DNA from: PALSA-1003 sp963791945
Lineage (GTDB): Bacteria > Pseudomonadota > Gammaproteobacteria > Burkholderiales > Casimicrobiaceae
Length of the DNA: 64,000 bases
Assembly: GCA_963791945.1 (NCBI GenBank)
Contig: CAWBUD010000002.1
Coordinates: 992,001-1,056,000 of the forward strand
Direction: 5' to 3'
The translations under genes were made by a program, and so were the position numbers. The notes below the pieces were generated by a model, which was not told the DNA's origin, ran no database searches, and worked only from the letters and a program-made list of their open reading frames with translations. Shown piece by piece: positions 23,058 to 31,398 of the stretch; positions within the stretch are counted from its first letter, which is position 1; the number at the start of each line of letters is the position of its first letter.

Positions 23058-24257
23058 GTGGCGAACGCAAGGCCCGCGTGGAAAACCATCCCGGCGGGCG
23101 TTTGGACGCTGGGCTTCGTTTCGCTCCTGATGGACGTATCGTCGGAGCTGATTCACAGCCTGCTGCCCGTCTTCCTCGTCACGGCTCTCGGCGCATCGAC
23201 GCTCGCCGTCGGTTTCATCGAGGGCATCGCCGAGGCGACGGCGCTCATTACGAAGCTTTTTTCGGGTTACCTTTCGGATTGCTTTCGCAACCGCAAGACG
23301 CTGACCGCGCTTGGCTACGGTCTCGCCGCGGCGACCAAGCCGATCTTCCCGCTGGCATCCTCGGTGGCCTGGGTGATCGTGGCGCGGTTCGTCGATCGCG
23401 TAGGCAAGGGCATCCGTGGCGCGCCGCGAGACGCGCTCATCGCCGATATCACCCCGCCGGCCGCGCGCGGCGTGGCCTACGGGTTGCGCCAGACGCTGGA
23501 CACGCTCGGTGCGGTCATCGGGCCGTTGGTCGCCATTGCCGCGATGCTTTGGCTCGCCGACAACTTCCGTGCGGTATTCTGGTTCGCGGCGGTGCCCGCA
23601 TTCTGCTCGGTCGGCCTGCTCATCCTGGGGGTGCGCGAACCGGAAGGATCGCGAACCGCTTCGGGCGAGAAGACCCGCGTCAGCCTCCGCGATGCGCGCC
23701 GGCTTCCCGGAGCGTACTGGTCGATCGTGGTCGTCGCTGCGGTGATGACGCTGGCACGCTTTTCCGAGGCCTTCCTCGTCCTGCGCGCTCAGGACGTCGG
23801 CACCACGCTCGCTTGGATTCCCCTGGTGATGGTCGTGATGAGCGTCGTCTACGCCCTGCTGGCATACCCCGCGGGGGTGTACGTCGATCGGGGACGGCAG
23901 GGCGGCCTTCTTCAGTCAGGCCTGCTGTTTCTCCTCTTAGCGGACGTCGTTCTCGCCAACGCGCACTCGACCGGGGTCGTGCTACTCGGGGGCGCGCTCT
24001 GGGGCGCGCATATGGGGCTGACCCAAGGCGTGTTCGCCGCCATGGTCGCCGCCGTCGCGCCCGAAGACCTGCGCGGTACGGCCTTCGGCATCTTCAACGT
24101 GGTCAGCGGCATCGCGCTCCTGGTGGCGAGCGTGCTGGCTGGATGGCTGTGGCAGGCCCATGGGCCGGGGTTCACGTTCTATGCCGGGGGGTTCTTCAGC
24201 GCGTTGTCCTGGATGGGACTGCTGTTCCTGCGGGCCCGCCGCCACCCCAGAGCATAG
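23058..24257 (+). CDS. MFS transporter
   Basis: 399 residues from GTG 23058, 16 bases after the phosphatase. Eleven to twelve hydrophobic segments are visible. The loop 2-3 motif appears as GYLSDCFRNRKTLTALGYGL, and the next loop as RFVDRVGKGIRGAPRDALIA, a signature of the MFS group that includes uncharacterised multidrug-like or fosmidomycin-resistance-related permeases. A second copy of the motif (YPAGVYVDRGRQGGLL) begins the C-terminal half. The substrate is unknown. The gene is followed by an unusually AT-rich patch. Confidence 0.87.
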   Translation: MANARPAWKTIPAGVWTLGFVSLLMDVSSELIHSLLPVFLVTALGASTLAVGFIEGIAEATALITKLFSGYLSDCFRNRKTLTALGYGLAAATKPIFPLASSVAWVIVARFVDRVGKGIRGAPRDALIADITPPAARGVAYGLRQTLDTLGAVIGPLVAIAAMLWLADNFRAVFWFAAVPAFCSVGLLILGVREPEGSRTASGEKTRVSLRDARRLPGAYWSIVVVAAVMTLARFSEAFLVLRAQDVGTTLAWIPLVMVVMSVVYALLAYPAGVYVDRGRQGGLLQSGLLFLLLADVVLANAHSTGVVLLGGALWGAHMGLTQGVFAAMVAAVAPEDLRGTAFGIFNVVSGIALLVASVLAGWLWQAHGPGFTFYAGGFFSALSWMGLLFLRARRHPRA

Positions 24258-24292
24258 TGCGTATAATTTATATTATGTAAAATCTATAATCG
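24258..24292. other. AT-rich patch with several -10-like boxes
   Basis: Immediately after the MFS stop the composition drops to about 80% A+T for some 30 bases. It contains TATAAT at 24262-24267 and again at 24285-24290, with TATATTATG between. No gene starts downstream on the plus strand for over 1 kb, and the minus-strand neighbour dsbB ends at 24376. It may be a promoter for an unseen RNA, or a scar. Confidence 0.35.
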
Positions 24293-24375
24293 ACTCGAAG
24301 AAGCGCGGCTATCTGCCTAACCCTATCCTGGAAACCGCCCTGCTCGGGCCGGATCTTGCGCACGGGCCGATTGCC

Positions 24376-24903
24376 CTAGTCCCGGACGGGACTACGGCGC
24401 AACAGAAGTTGAAGGAGCAGCCCGGTGAATGTCGCGAAGATGATCAATGAGGCGTCGGCCAGCGTGAGGCCGAGGATTTTGAACGACGTGTCGGCGCAAT
24501 CGCCGCCGGCATGCAGCAGTTGGACGAGCACATCGGTGACCGCCATCGTGTCCAGCATGTAGGCCAGGCCCGCGCTGCAGCTTGCAGTCACCGCTGGCGG
24601 AAACAGCTGCAGCTGCGTCTGATAGCCGGCGACCGCCAAGCCGGACAAGGTCAGGAGCGTCGCGCCCCATAGCAGACCCCGCTGCGTCCTTCCGTAAGGT
24701 TTCGCGATCGCCGCAGCAAGGAAAAGCGGGATCAGCGCGAGGTATGTGAAGCGCTGAATGATGCATAGCGGGCACGGCTCGATGTCCAGCACATGCTGGA
24801 CATAGAGGCTCGCGCCGACAAGGCACAGGCAAGCGAACCCAAGCAGGACGGCAACGCGCCTGGGTGCGCCTACGAACTTGGTCATGCCTTGGATGATCGT
24901 CAT
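24376..24903 (-). CDS. dsbB: Disulfide bond formation protein B
   Basis: 175 residues from ATG 24903 (ATG 24885 is also possible). Four membrane helices are visible. The first periplasmic loop holds the quinone-coupled CPLC pair (DIEPCPLCIIQRFTYLALIP). The second loop holds the DsbA-interacting pair, TASCSAGLAYMLDT and HAGGDCADTSFKIL. The enzyme reoxidises periplasmic DsbA and passes electrons to quinone. The arrangement and spacing are those of canonical DsbB. Upstream on the same strand is the SirB-like chelatase; there is no functional link. Confidence 0.94.
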   Translation of the reverse strand: MTIIQGMTKFVGAPRRVAVLLGFACLCLVGASLYVQHVLDIEPCPLCIIQRFTYLALIPLFLAAAIAKPYGRTQRGLLWGATLLTLSGLAVAGYQTQLQLFPPAVTASCSAGLAYMLDTMAVTDVLVQLLHAGGDCADTSFKILGLTLADASLIIFATFTGLLLQLLLRRSPVRD

Positions 24904-24981
24904 GAGCGTCCGTGCGACTCTAACATCGCGGCGAGTTGCGGCCTTGATCTGGGGCAACAAGCGCCAGAGCACAGCGGCGCG

Positions 24982-25356
24982 TCAATGGCCTTCCAGGCCG
25001 CGAATGCAGCAGCGGGCAAGCGCTTCGAGGACGTCGCGATCCTCGCCGACCGGGCGCGCGGACTCGAAAGCAGTGCCAGGGTAGCTTCGCCGCAATGCAT
25101 CTACGCGCTCCGGCAGATCGCGGCGCACGTGTCCACCCTGGCCGAAGAAGATCGGAACAATCCGTATCGCGTCGATCCCCTGCGCGACGAGCTCGGCGGC
25201 GGCGCTTTCCAGGTCGGGCTCCGTCAGCTCGAGGAATGCGAGCCGCAGAGGCGTCGCCGGCGACAGCGCGCGGATGCGCTCGACGAGCGCGTCGAAGGGT
25301 TCCCGCCATCCGGGATCGCGCGCTCCGTGCCCGAAAACGATCAGTCCCTGCCGCAT
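24982..25356 (-). CDS. Sirohydrochlorin chelatase (CbiX/SirB family)
   Basis: 124 residues, the size of a single-domain CbiX(S)/SirB. The first metal-binding histidine lies in LIVFGHGARDPGWREPF and the second in IFFGQGGHVRRDLPERVDAL. The family inserts Fe(II) or Co(II) into sirohydrochlorin. The gene is divergent from the cysI operon with 132 bases between them, and cobA (precorrin-2 synthesis) is in that operon, so iron insertion into siroheme for the sulfite reductase is the likely role. The intermediate precorrin-2 dehydrogenase is not in the window. A single-domain chelatase implies dimer formation. Confidence 0.88.
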   Translation of the reverse strand: MRQGLIVFGHGARDPGWREPFDALVERIRALSPATPLRLAFLELTEPDLESAAAELVAQGIDAIRIVPIFFGQGGHVRRDLPERVDALRRSYPGTAFESARPVGEDRDVLEALARCCIRGLEGH

Positions 25357-25488
25357 GCGTGCGCCGCATGCGAGGCGGCGCTCCGCCGACCCGACCGGCC
25401 CTTATCTCCCGACGCTATCAGGTAATCGCCAACCATTCCTTTGCCGCTCCTAGGCTGCCCGGTACGCTCCTCGGACCCGGAGCCTCGA

Positions 25489-27147
25489 ATGTATCGCTAC
25501 GACAGTTACGATCACCGATTCCTCGCCGAGCGCGTTGCGCAGTTTCGCGACCAGACACAACGCTTTCTCGCCGGGGATCTGACCGCGGACGAATTCCGGC
25601 CGCTCCGGCTGCAGAACGGGCTGTACATCCAGAAGTACGCGCCGATGCTGCGCGTCTCGATTCCCTACGGCGTGCTGTCGTCGGCGCAGCTTCGGAAGCT
25701 CGCCCACATCGGCCGTAAGTATGACAGAGGCTACGGACACTTCACCACGCGCCAGAACATCCAGTTCAACTGGCCCAGGCTCGAGGACGTCCCGGACATC
25801 CTCGCCGAGCTCGCGACGGTGGAAATGCACGCCATCCAGACCAGCGGCAACTGCGTGCGCAATATCACCACGGATCACTTCGCCGGCATCGCCGCGGACG
25901 AGATCGTCGATCCGCGACCCTACGCCGAGCTGGTCAGGCAATGGGCGGCGCTCCATCCGGAATTCGCTTATCTGCCGCGCAAGTTCAAGATCGCGCTTTC
26001 CGGCTCCCCGATCGATCGCGCGGCGACGCTCGTGCACGATATCGGCCTGCATGCGGTCAGGAACGACGACGGCGAGATCGGCTTTCGGGTGCTGGTCGGG
26101 GGCGGGCTCGGCCGGACGCCGATGATCGGGCACGTCATCCGCGAGTTCCTGCAGCGTGACGAGATTATCAACTATCTCGATGCGATCCTGCGCGTGTACA
26201 ACCGCTTCGGTCGTCGCGACAACAAGTTCAAGGCGCGAATCAAGATCCTGGTCAAGGACATGACGCCCGCGATTTTCGCGCGTCACGTCGAAGCCGACTG
26301 GGAGCGGATCCGCGGCGGTCCCGGGACGGTTCCGGAAGAGGAGATCCGTCGCCTGTCGAAAGCCTTCACCGCGCCGCCATACGAACCGTTGCCCGGCGAC
26401 GATCCTGGATACCGCGCCGCGATCGCCGACAACCGAGCCTTCGGCAACTGGGTCAAACGCAATGTATTCACGCACAAGGTCGCGGGCTACGCGGCCGTGA
26501 CCTTGTCGCTCAAGAAGACCGGCGTGCCGCCGGGCGATGCGACTTCCGATCAGATGGATGCGGTCGCCGACCTCGCCGATGTCTACGGTTTCGGCGAGCT
26601 CCGCGTTTCGCACGAGCAGAACCTCGTTTTCACCGACGTGAAACAGGCCGCGTTGCTGCCGCTTTGGAGCGAGCTGAAAGGCCTCGGCTTCGCCACGCCG
26701 ACCATCGGCCTGCTCACGAACATCGTCTGCTGTCCGGGCGGCGACTTCTGCTCGCTCGCCAATGCGAAGTCGATACCGATCGCCGAAGCGATCCAGCGCC
26801 GCTTCGACGATCTCGATTACGTGTACGACTTGGGCGAAATCGATCTCAATATTTCCGGCTGCATGAACGCCTGCGGCCACCACCACGTGGGCAACATCGG
26901 CGTGCTCGGCGTCGACAAAAACGGGGCCGAGTGGTACCAGGTCTCGATCGGCGGGGCTCAAGGAGAATCGGCATCGCTCGGCAAGGTCATCGGGCCGTCG
27001 TTCGCCGCGAGCGAAATGCCCGACGTAGTCTCGAGCTTGATCGATATCTACGTCGAAAACCGCCACGAGGACGAGCGGTTCATCGACACCGTGCGGCGCC
27101 TCGGAATCGAGCCGTTCAAGGAGCGCGTCTATGCCACGGCTCATTAA
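25489..27147 (+). CDS. cysI: Assimilatory sulfite reductase, hemoprotein subunit
   Basis: 552 residues from ATG 25489. The siroheme/4Fe-4S ligands are complete: VCCPGGDFCSLANAKS (Cys-x5-Cys) and NISGCMNACGHHHVGN (Cys-x3-Cys). Two ferredoxin-like half-domains are present, each followed by a siroheme-binding half-domain; RGYGHFTTRQNIQFNWPRLE and SGNCVRNITTDHFAG are typical contacts with siroheme and substrate. The enzyme reduces sulfite (possibly nitrite) to sulfide in the cytoplasm. The downstream DUF934 gene overlaps by 17 bases. No flavoprotein (cysJ) is present, which points to ferredoxin or an unknown donor. Confidence 0.93.
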   Translation: MYRYDSYDHRFLAERVAQFRDQTQRFLAGDLTADEFRPLRLQNGLYIQKYAPMLRVSIPYGVLSSAQLRKLAHIGRKYDRGYGHFTTRQNIQFNWPRLEDVPDILAELATVEMHAIQTSGNCVRNITTDHFAGIAADEIVDPRPYAELVRQWAALHPEFAYLPRKFKIALSGSPIDRAATLVHDIGLHAVRNDDGEIGFRVLVGGGLGRTPMIGHVIREFLQRDEIINYLDAILRVYNRFGRRDNKFKARIKILVKDMTPAIFARHVEADWERIRGGPGTVPEEEIRRLSKAFTAPPYEPLPGDDPGYRAAIADNRAFGNWVKRNVFTHKVAGYAAVTLSLKKTGVPPGDATSDQMDAVADLADVYGFGELRVSHEQNLVFTDVKQAALLPLWSELKGLGFATPTIGLLTNIVCCPGGDFCSLANAKSIPIAEAIQRRFDDLDYVYDLGEIDLNISGCMNACGHHHVGNIGVLGVDKNGAEWYQVSIGGAQGESASLGKVIGPSFAASEMPDVVSSLIDIYVENRHEDERFIDTVRRLGIEPFKERVYATAH

Positions 27148-27661
27148 GGACGGCGCGATCATCGAGGACCGCTGGACGCTGCTGCGTGAAGCGGCATGCG
27201 GAGCCGACGTGCCTCGCACGCCAGCGATCGTTCCGTTGAACTTGTGGCTGGCCGCGCGCGACGCATTGCGCGCCCGCGCCGACATCGGCGTCTGGCTGAA
27301 GCCGGACGAAGACCCCGATCTCCTCGCCGCGGACTGCCCTGCCCTGCCGCTCATCGCAGTCGACTTCCCGCAATTCACGGACGGCCGCGGCTATTCGATC
27401 GCGCGGCTCCTGCGCGAGAGATACGCGTTCGCGGGCGAGCTGCGGGCGATCGGTGACGTGCTGCGCGACCAGCTCTACTATCTTTTGCAGTGCGGCTTCG
27501 ACGCTTTCGCGGTGCGCGCCGGCCGCGATCTCGAGGACGCGCTCAAGGGTCTGGCCGACTTCAGCGACAACTACCAGGCGACGGTGCTGCGACCGGCACC
27601 GTTGTTCCGCCGGCGTGCCGCGATCGGCGTGGAGGCCGCCTATCCGGGAGCGTCGCAATGA
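27131..27661 (+). CDS. DUF934 protein of the sulfite reductase operon
   Basis: 176 residues, overlapping cysI by 17 bases. The DUF934 family is recognised by LIKDGAIIEDRW at the N-terminus, a central ADCPALPLIAVDFPQFTDGR and GYSIARLLRERYAFAGELRA, then LLQCGFDAFAVRAGRDLEDA. It is almost always encoded directly after a CysI-type reductase in beta- and gammaproteobacteria, and is thought to help supply electrons or assemble the enzyme; its biochemical role is not established. The stop codon overlaps the next ATG as ATGA. Confidence 0.9.
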   Translation: MPRLIKDGAIIEDRWTLLREAACGADVPRTPAIVPLNLWLAARDALRARADIGVWLKPDEDPDLLAADCPALPLIAVDFPQFTDGRGYSIARLLRERYAFAGELRAIGDVLRDQLYYLLQCGFDAFAVRAGRDLEDALKGLADFSDNYQATVLRPAPLFRRRAAIGVEAAYPGASQ

Positions 27662-27786
27662 ACTCGAGCACACGCGTCGCCGAGCTCACCACGGTGCTGC
27701 AGCGGATCGGCGTCCGTTACCTCCGGCGCCACGACGTCCCGACCAACGTGCCCGTACGCGAATTGCGCGCGGAGGGCGCGCCATGA
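27658..27786 (+). CDS. 42-aa ORF coupled to DUF934 and cobA
   Basis: ATG 27658 sits in an ATGA overlap with the DUF934 stop and has GGGAG about 6 bases upstream. Its own TGA overlaps the cobA ATG as ATGA. The product reads ELTTVLQRIGVRYLRRHDVP then TNVPVRELRAEGAP, with an amphipathic helix. In related operons the position after DUF934 is usually taken by cysH (PAPS reductase, ~240 residues). This may be a small partner protein, or the coupling remnant left after cysH was lost. I recognise no domain. Confidence 0.55.
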   Translation: MNSSTRVAELTTVLQRIGVRYLRRHDVPTNVPVRELRAEGAP

Positions 27787-28568
27787 GCGCTGCGCCGGTC
27801 GGCACGGTGTATCTCGTGGGAGCGGGACCGGGTGCGCCCGACCTGCTCACGCTGCGCGCGGCGAAGCTCCTTGCCGCCGCGGACGTCGTATTCCACGATG
27901 CACTCGTCCATCTCGAAACCCTCGAGCTTGCGCCGCAGGCGGAGAAAATCGCCGTCGGAAAACGCTGCGGCAGGCATTCCACCGCGCAGAAGTTCATCGA
28001 CAAGCGGCTCATCGATGCGGCTCAGAAGCATGACGTGGTCGTCCGGCTCAAAGGGGGCGACCCGATGCTCTTCGGGCGCGCCCAGGAAGAAATCGAAGCG
28101 CTCACAGCCGCAGGCGTGCGCTGCGAGGTCGTGCCCGGCGTCACCGCTGCGCTCGCGGCGAGCGCCGAGCTGGGCATCCCGCTCACCCAGCGCGGGGTGG
28201 CACGCAGCGTGACGCTGGTCACGCCGCGGGTCGGTGAGGGCGAGAAATCGTCCGAATGGATCGAGAGCGTCGTCGCCGCGGACGCGGCTGCGATCTACAT
28301 GGGCGCGGGTCACGCGGAGGAGATCGCAGCCGCGCTCATCGGTGCCGGGAAGCCTCCCGAGACGCCGATCGCGATTGTAGAGAACATTTCGTTGTCGAGC
28401 ATGCGGACGCGCTACGCGACGCTGTCAACATTGCCCGGCATCGCCCACACGGGTATCGCCGGACCGGCGCTGATCCTCGTCGGTCCGCAATTCCGGACGG
28501 CCGCCCGCGCAGCCTCAACGCCACCTCCGGCGATCGTCCAAAACCTCCTGCGCGCATCCGTTCGCTAG
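27783..28568 (+). CDS. cobA: Uroporphyrinogen-III C-methyltransferase
   Basis: 261 residues, the size of a stand-alone CobA/SUMT. The SAM-binding GVxxGPGxPxL pattern is at the start (VYLVGAGPGAPDLLTLRA), followed by the family's RLKGGDPMLFGRAQEEIEAL and EVVPGVTAALAASAELGIPL. It methylates uroporphyrinogen III at C2 and C7 to give precorrin-2, the first step of siroheme. Coupled by ATGA to the preceding 42-aa ORF. With the SirB-like chelatase across the divergent promoter, it supplies the cofactor of the sulfite reductase. Confidence 0.93.
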   Translation: MSAAPVGTVYLVGAGPGAPDLLTLRAAKLLAAADVVFHDALVHLETLELAPQAEKIAVGKRCGRHSTAQKFIDKRLIDAAQKHDVVVRLKGGDPMLFGRAQEEIEALTAAGVRCEVVPGVTAALAASAELGIPLTQRGVARSVTLVTPRVGEGEKSSEWIESVVAADAAAIYMGAGHAEEIAAALIGAGKPPETPIAIVENISLSSMRTRYATLSTLPGIAHTGIAGPALILVGPQFRTAARAASTPPPAIVQNLLRASVR

Positions 28569-28577
28569 AACAAGCCC

Positions 28578-29363
28578 GTGAGCATCGGCGACTTCGCCTT
28601 GTTGAGCGCCGCGGGGCTTGTGGTAGGTGCGATCGTCGGGCTGACCGGCGTCGGCGGCGGATCGATCATGACGCCGCTGCTGATCACGGTTTTCGGCGTT
28701 CCGGCCCCGGTCGCTGTGGGCACCGACCTCGCGTGCGCCGCCGTCACCAAGACCGCCGGAACGCTCGCGCACCGCGCCGCGTGCAACATAGCGACTCCGA
28801 TCGTCAAGCTCCTCGCGCTCGGCAGCGTCCCCGCGGCGATGATCACGCTGACATTCATCGCCGCCGCGCACCTCGATTCGCATCAGCTCAATCACCTCAT
28901 TCGGGAAAGCGTCGGCGTGGCGTTGCTGATCAGCATCGCGATGCTGCTGGCGCGCGATCGTCTCAGGCGCTTTGCGTCGCAATCCCCACGCATTCGTGCG
29001 GCGAGACGCTATCGACCTGTCGCCACCGTGGCGGTGGGTGCGGTGATTGGCCTCGCCGTCGCGCTGACGTCGCTCGGCGCCGGAGCGATCGGCGCCGCGG
29101 CGCTCGCGATGCTCTATCCCGAACTCGAGCCGGTCGAAATCGCCGGAAGCGACATCGCTCACGCGGTGCCCCTCACCGCGGTTGCGGCAGCGGGACATGC
29201 GTGGCTGGGAACGATCGATGTCGGTCTGCTCGCCGCCCTGCTTTGCGGAGGCATCCCCGGCATCGTCCTCGGCAGCCTGCTGTCACGCCGCGTGCCGATT
29301 CGCGCGTTGCGGCTCCTGCTGGTGAGCACCCTCGCCGCGGCAGGCGTCAAGCTGCTCGGTTGA
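28578..29363 (+). CDS. TSUP (TauE/SafE) family sulfur-compound exporter
   Basis: 261 residues from GTG 28578, 9 bases after cobA. Seven to eight hydrophobic segments include the family repeat GLTGVGGGSIMTPLLITVFG near the N-terminus and VALTSLGAGAIGAAALAMLY in the second half, with the conserved SDIAHAVPL loop. TSUP proteins export sulfite or organosulfonates. The operon position suggests release of excess sulfite, protecting the cell when reduction is limiting; this is inference from context. Confidence 0.88.
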   Translation: MSIGDFALLSAAGLVVGAIVGLTGVGGGSIMTPLLITVFGVPAPVAVGTDLACAAVTKTAGTLAHRAACNIATPIVKLLALGSVPAAMITLTFIAAAHLDSHQLNHLIRESVGVALLISIAMLLARDRLRRFASQSPRIRAARRYRPVATVAVGAVIGLAVALTSLGAGAIGAAALAMLYPELEPVEIAGSDIAHAVPLTAVAAAGHAWLGTIDVGLLAALLCGGIPGIVLGSLLSRRVPIRALRLLLVSTLAAAGVKLLG

Positions 29364-29477
29364 CCCGCCTGCCCGCGCGGACCACGCCTCGCGGCAGACG
29401 CGGTCGTGCGGTCGCGCGCCGTCTCAGCGGTATCATGCGAACCTCTTGCCGCGCGTGCGTCGCGACGGCGGTCCGCA

Positions 29478-30104
29478 ATGCCGTTACCTCTGTTCGAACT
29501 TTCACCCGAGGCGCAGCAGGCGTGGCTGCGGGACCGTCTCCAGCGTCCCGCGCCTTCCGATGCGTTGAATCTTTCGGACGGATTCCGTCTTCCGGGCCGC
29601 GACGGCGCGCCGAGGCCGGCCGCGGTGCTCGTTCCTCTGGTCAATCGCGATGAAGGGCTGACCGTCCTCTTCACCGAGCGCAGCCTTGATCTGCCCGACC
29701 ATCCGGGACAGATCAGCTTTCCCGGCGGACGGATCGAGCCGGACGATCGCGATGCCGGCGTGGCCGCATTGCGCGAGGCACGCGAGGAAGTCGGTCTTCC
29801 GCAGGAGCGCGTGACGCTTCTCGGCAGGCTGGCCGAATACGAGACCGTGACCGGCTACCGCGTGACACCGGTGGTCGGCTGGGTCGAGCCTCCGTTCGTG
29901 GTCGCCCCCGACCCGGTCGAGGTCGCGGACATCTTCGAGGTCCCGCTCTCCTTCCTGCTGGAGCCTGCGAACCAGCAGCGCCACTTCCGGATGATCGGTG
30001 ACAGGCGGCGCGACTATTACGCGATTCCCTACGGCGAGCGCTACATCTGGGGCGCGACCGCGGCGATGCTGCTCATTCTCGATCGCACCCTGCGCGCGGG
30101 CTGA
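29478..30104 (+). CDS. CoA pyrophosphatase (Nudix)
   Basis: 208 residues from ATG 29478. The Nudix box runs GGRIEPDDRDAGVAALREAR then EEVGLP with all catalytic glutamates. It is preceded by the CoA-diphosphatase signature VLFTERSLDLPDHPGQISFP, which separates this subfamily (NudL-like) from other Nudix enzymes. It hydrolyses CoA to phosphopantetheine and 3',5'-ADP. The patatin gene starts 10 bases downstream, so both may share a transcript. Confidence 0.9.
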   Translation: MPLPLFELSPEAQQAWLRDRLQRPAPSDALNLSDGFRLPGRDGAPRPAAVLVPLVNRDEGLTVLFTERSLDLPDHPGQISFPGGRIEPDDRDAGVAALREAREEVGLPQERVTLLGRLAEYETVTGYRVTPVVGWVEPPFVVAPDPVEVADIFEVPLSFLLEPANQQRHFRMIGDRRRDYYAIPYGERYIWGATAAMLLILDRTLRAG

Positions 30105-30114
30105 ACGCGCGGCC

Positions 30115-31302
30115 ATGGCCGATCGCGATCACGACATCGCCGTCCTGCTACCCGGTGGAGGGGCGCGCGCCGCGTATCAGGTCGGCGTGCTCCGAGCGGT
30201 AGCCCGCATTCTGGGCCGCACATCGCGGCAGCCGTTTCGCATCATATGCGGCACCTCGGCCGGTGCGATCAATGCCGCGACTCTGGCGGTGCATGGCGAC
30301 AGCTTCCGGCGCGGCGTCGCGCGGCTGCTGCGCTGGTGGCAGCGCGTGGAGGTTCCCGATGTGTATCGGGCGGATCTCGCCGCCGTGTCGTTCCACGGCG
30401 TGCGCTGGCTGACCTCGGTGCTGCTTGGCGCCGGCGGCCCGAAACGGGCCGCCGCCATGCTCGACAACTCGCCACTGCGGACGGCCCTCGGCGCCGATCT
30501 CGATCTTGCGCGGATCGGCCAACACGTGCGCGAGGGCACGCTGCGCGCGCTATCGATCAACGCCACGAGCTATACGACCGGTCAGGCCGTTTCTTTCTTC
30601 CAGGGTTCCCCAGCGATCGTCCCCTGGCAACGGACGCGCCGCCGCGGGGAAGCGGCGGTAATCGGCATCGATCACCTGCTCGCGTCAGCCGCGATTCCTT
30701 TCGTGTTCCCTGCGGCTCGCATCGGCCGTGATTTCTTCGCCGACGGCTCGGTCCGACAGATCGCTCCGCTGTCCCCGCCCCTGCACCTGGGGGCGCGACG
30801 GATCCTGGTCGTAGCCGTCGGGCAATTCACGGGTCAGACGCCGACGCAGCGCCAGCGCGAAGCGCCTTCGTATCCGTCGTTCGCCCAGACCGCGGGCCAC
30901 GCGCTCGCGTCGATCTTCCTCGACAACCTGGGCGCGGATCTCGAGCGCATGCAGCGGATGAACCACCTGCTGAGCCTCGTGCCGGAGGGGGTGCAGGACC
31001 AGCACCCCGACCTCGCTCACGTCGACGCCATGGTGATCACCCCGAGCCGCGATCTGGGCGCCATGGCCGTACCGTACGCCCCGAGCCTGCCGGCCGGCGT
31101 CCGGTATCTGCTGCACGGCCTCGGCAGCACGGAAGGCACTGGCGCTGCGCTGCTCTCCTATCTTCTTTTCGACGGGCGCTATACGAAGGTGCTTCTCGAG
31201 CTCGGCTACCGCGACGCGATGAGCCGGCGCGACGAGATCGCCGCGTTTCTGGCCGCCGACGGCGTCCGCTATCAGCCCTTGTTTCCCCCGGAGCTTTCGT
31301 AG
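30115..31302 (+). CDS. Patatin-like phospholipase
   Basis: 395 residues. The catalytic dyad and oxyanion hole are complete: GGGARAAYQVGVLRAV (oxyanion glycines), IICGTSAGAINAATLAV (nucleophile serine in GTSAG) and FFADGSVRQIAPL (aspartate in DGS). A C-terminal ~130-residue extension (HALASIFLDNLGADLERMQR and onward) is common in bacterial patatins associated with membranes. No signal peptide, so cytoplasmic or peripheral. It probably hydrolyses phospholipid or acyl ester bonds. Translation begins 10 bases after the Nudix gene. Confidence 0.9.
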   Translation: MADRDHDIAVLLPGGGARAAYQVGVLRAVARILGRTSRQPFRIICGTSAGAINAATLAVHGDSFRRGVARLLRWWQRVEVPDVYRADLAAVSFHGVRWLTSVLLGAGGPKRAAAMLDNSPLRTALGADLDLARIGQHVREGTLRALSINATSYTTGQAVSFFQGSPAIVPWQRTRRRGEAAVIGIDHLLASAAIPFVFPAARIGRDFFADGSVRQIAPLSPPLHLGARRILVVAVGQFTGQTPTQRQREAPSYPSFAQTAGHALASIFLDNLGADLERMQRMNHLLSLVPEGVQDQHPDLAHVDAMVITPSRDLGAMAVPYAPSLPAGVRYLLHGLGSTEGTGAALLSYLLFDGRYTKVLLELGYRDAMSRRDEIAAFLAADGVRYQPLFPPELS

Positions 31303-31336
31303 CGAGCGTTCCGCTCGCTGCCCGAGTGCCGTTTTT
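31301..31336 (+). terminator. Hairpin at the end of the patatin gene
   Basis: AGCGAGCG (31301-31308) pairs perfectly with CGCTCGCT (31312-31319) around a TTC loop, beginning within the stop codon of the patatin gene. A T run occurs only 13 bases later (31332-31336), so it is an imperfect intrinsic terminator candidate. Confidence 0.4.
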
Positions 31337-31398
31337 CGTGAATACGCGCTATGCCGCTGTCATTGGCGGGTGTATCTTCGAAGTCGGTGGTGGACCTC

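Noticed and set aside
24160..24450. Plus-strand frame crossing the AT-rich patch
   Set aside because: It begins inside the MFS gene and runs into dsbB on the other strand; no ribosome site and no domain.
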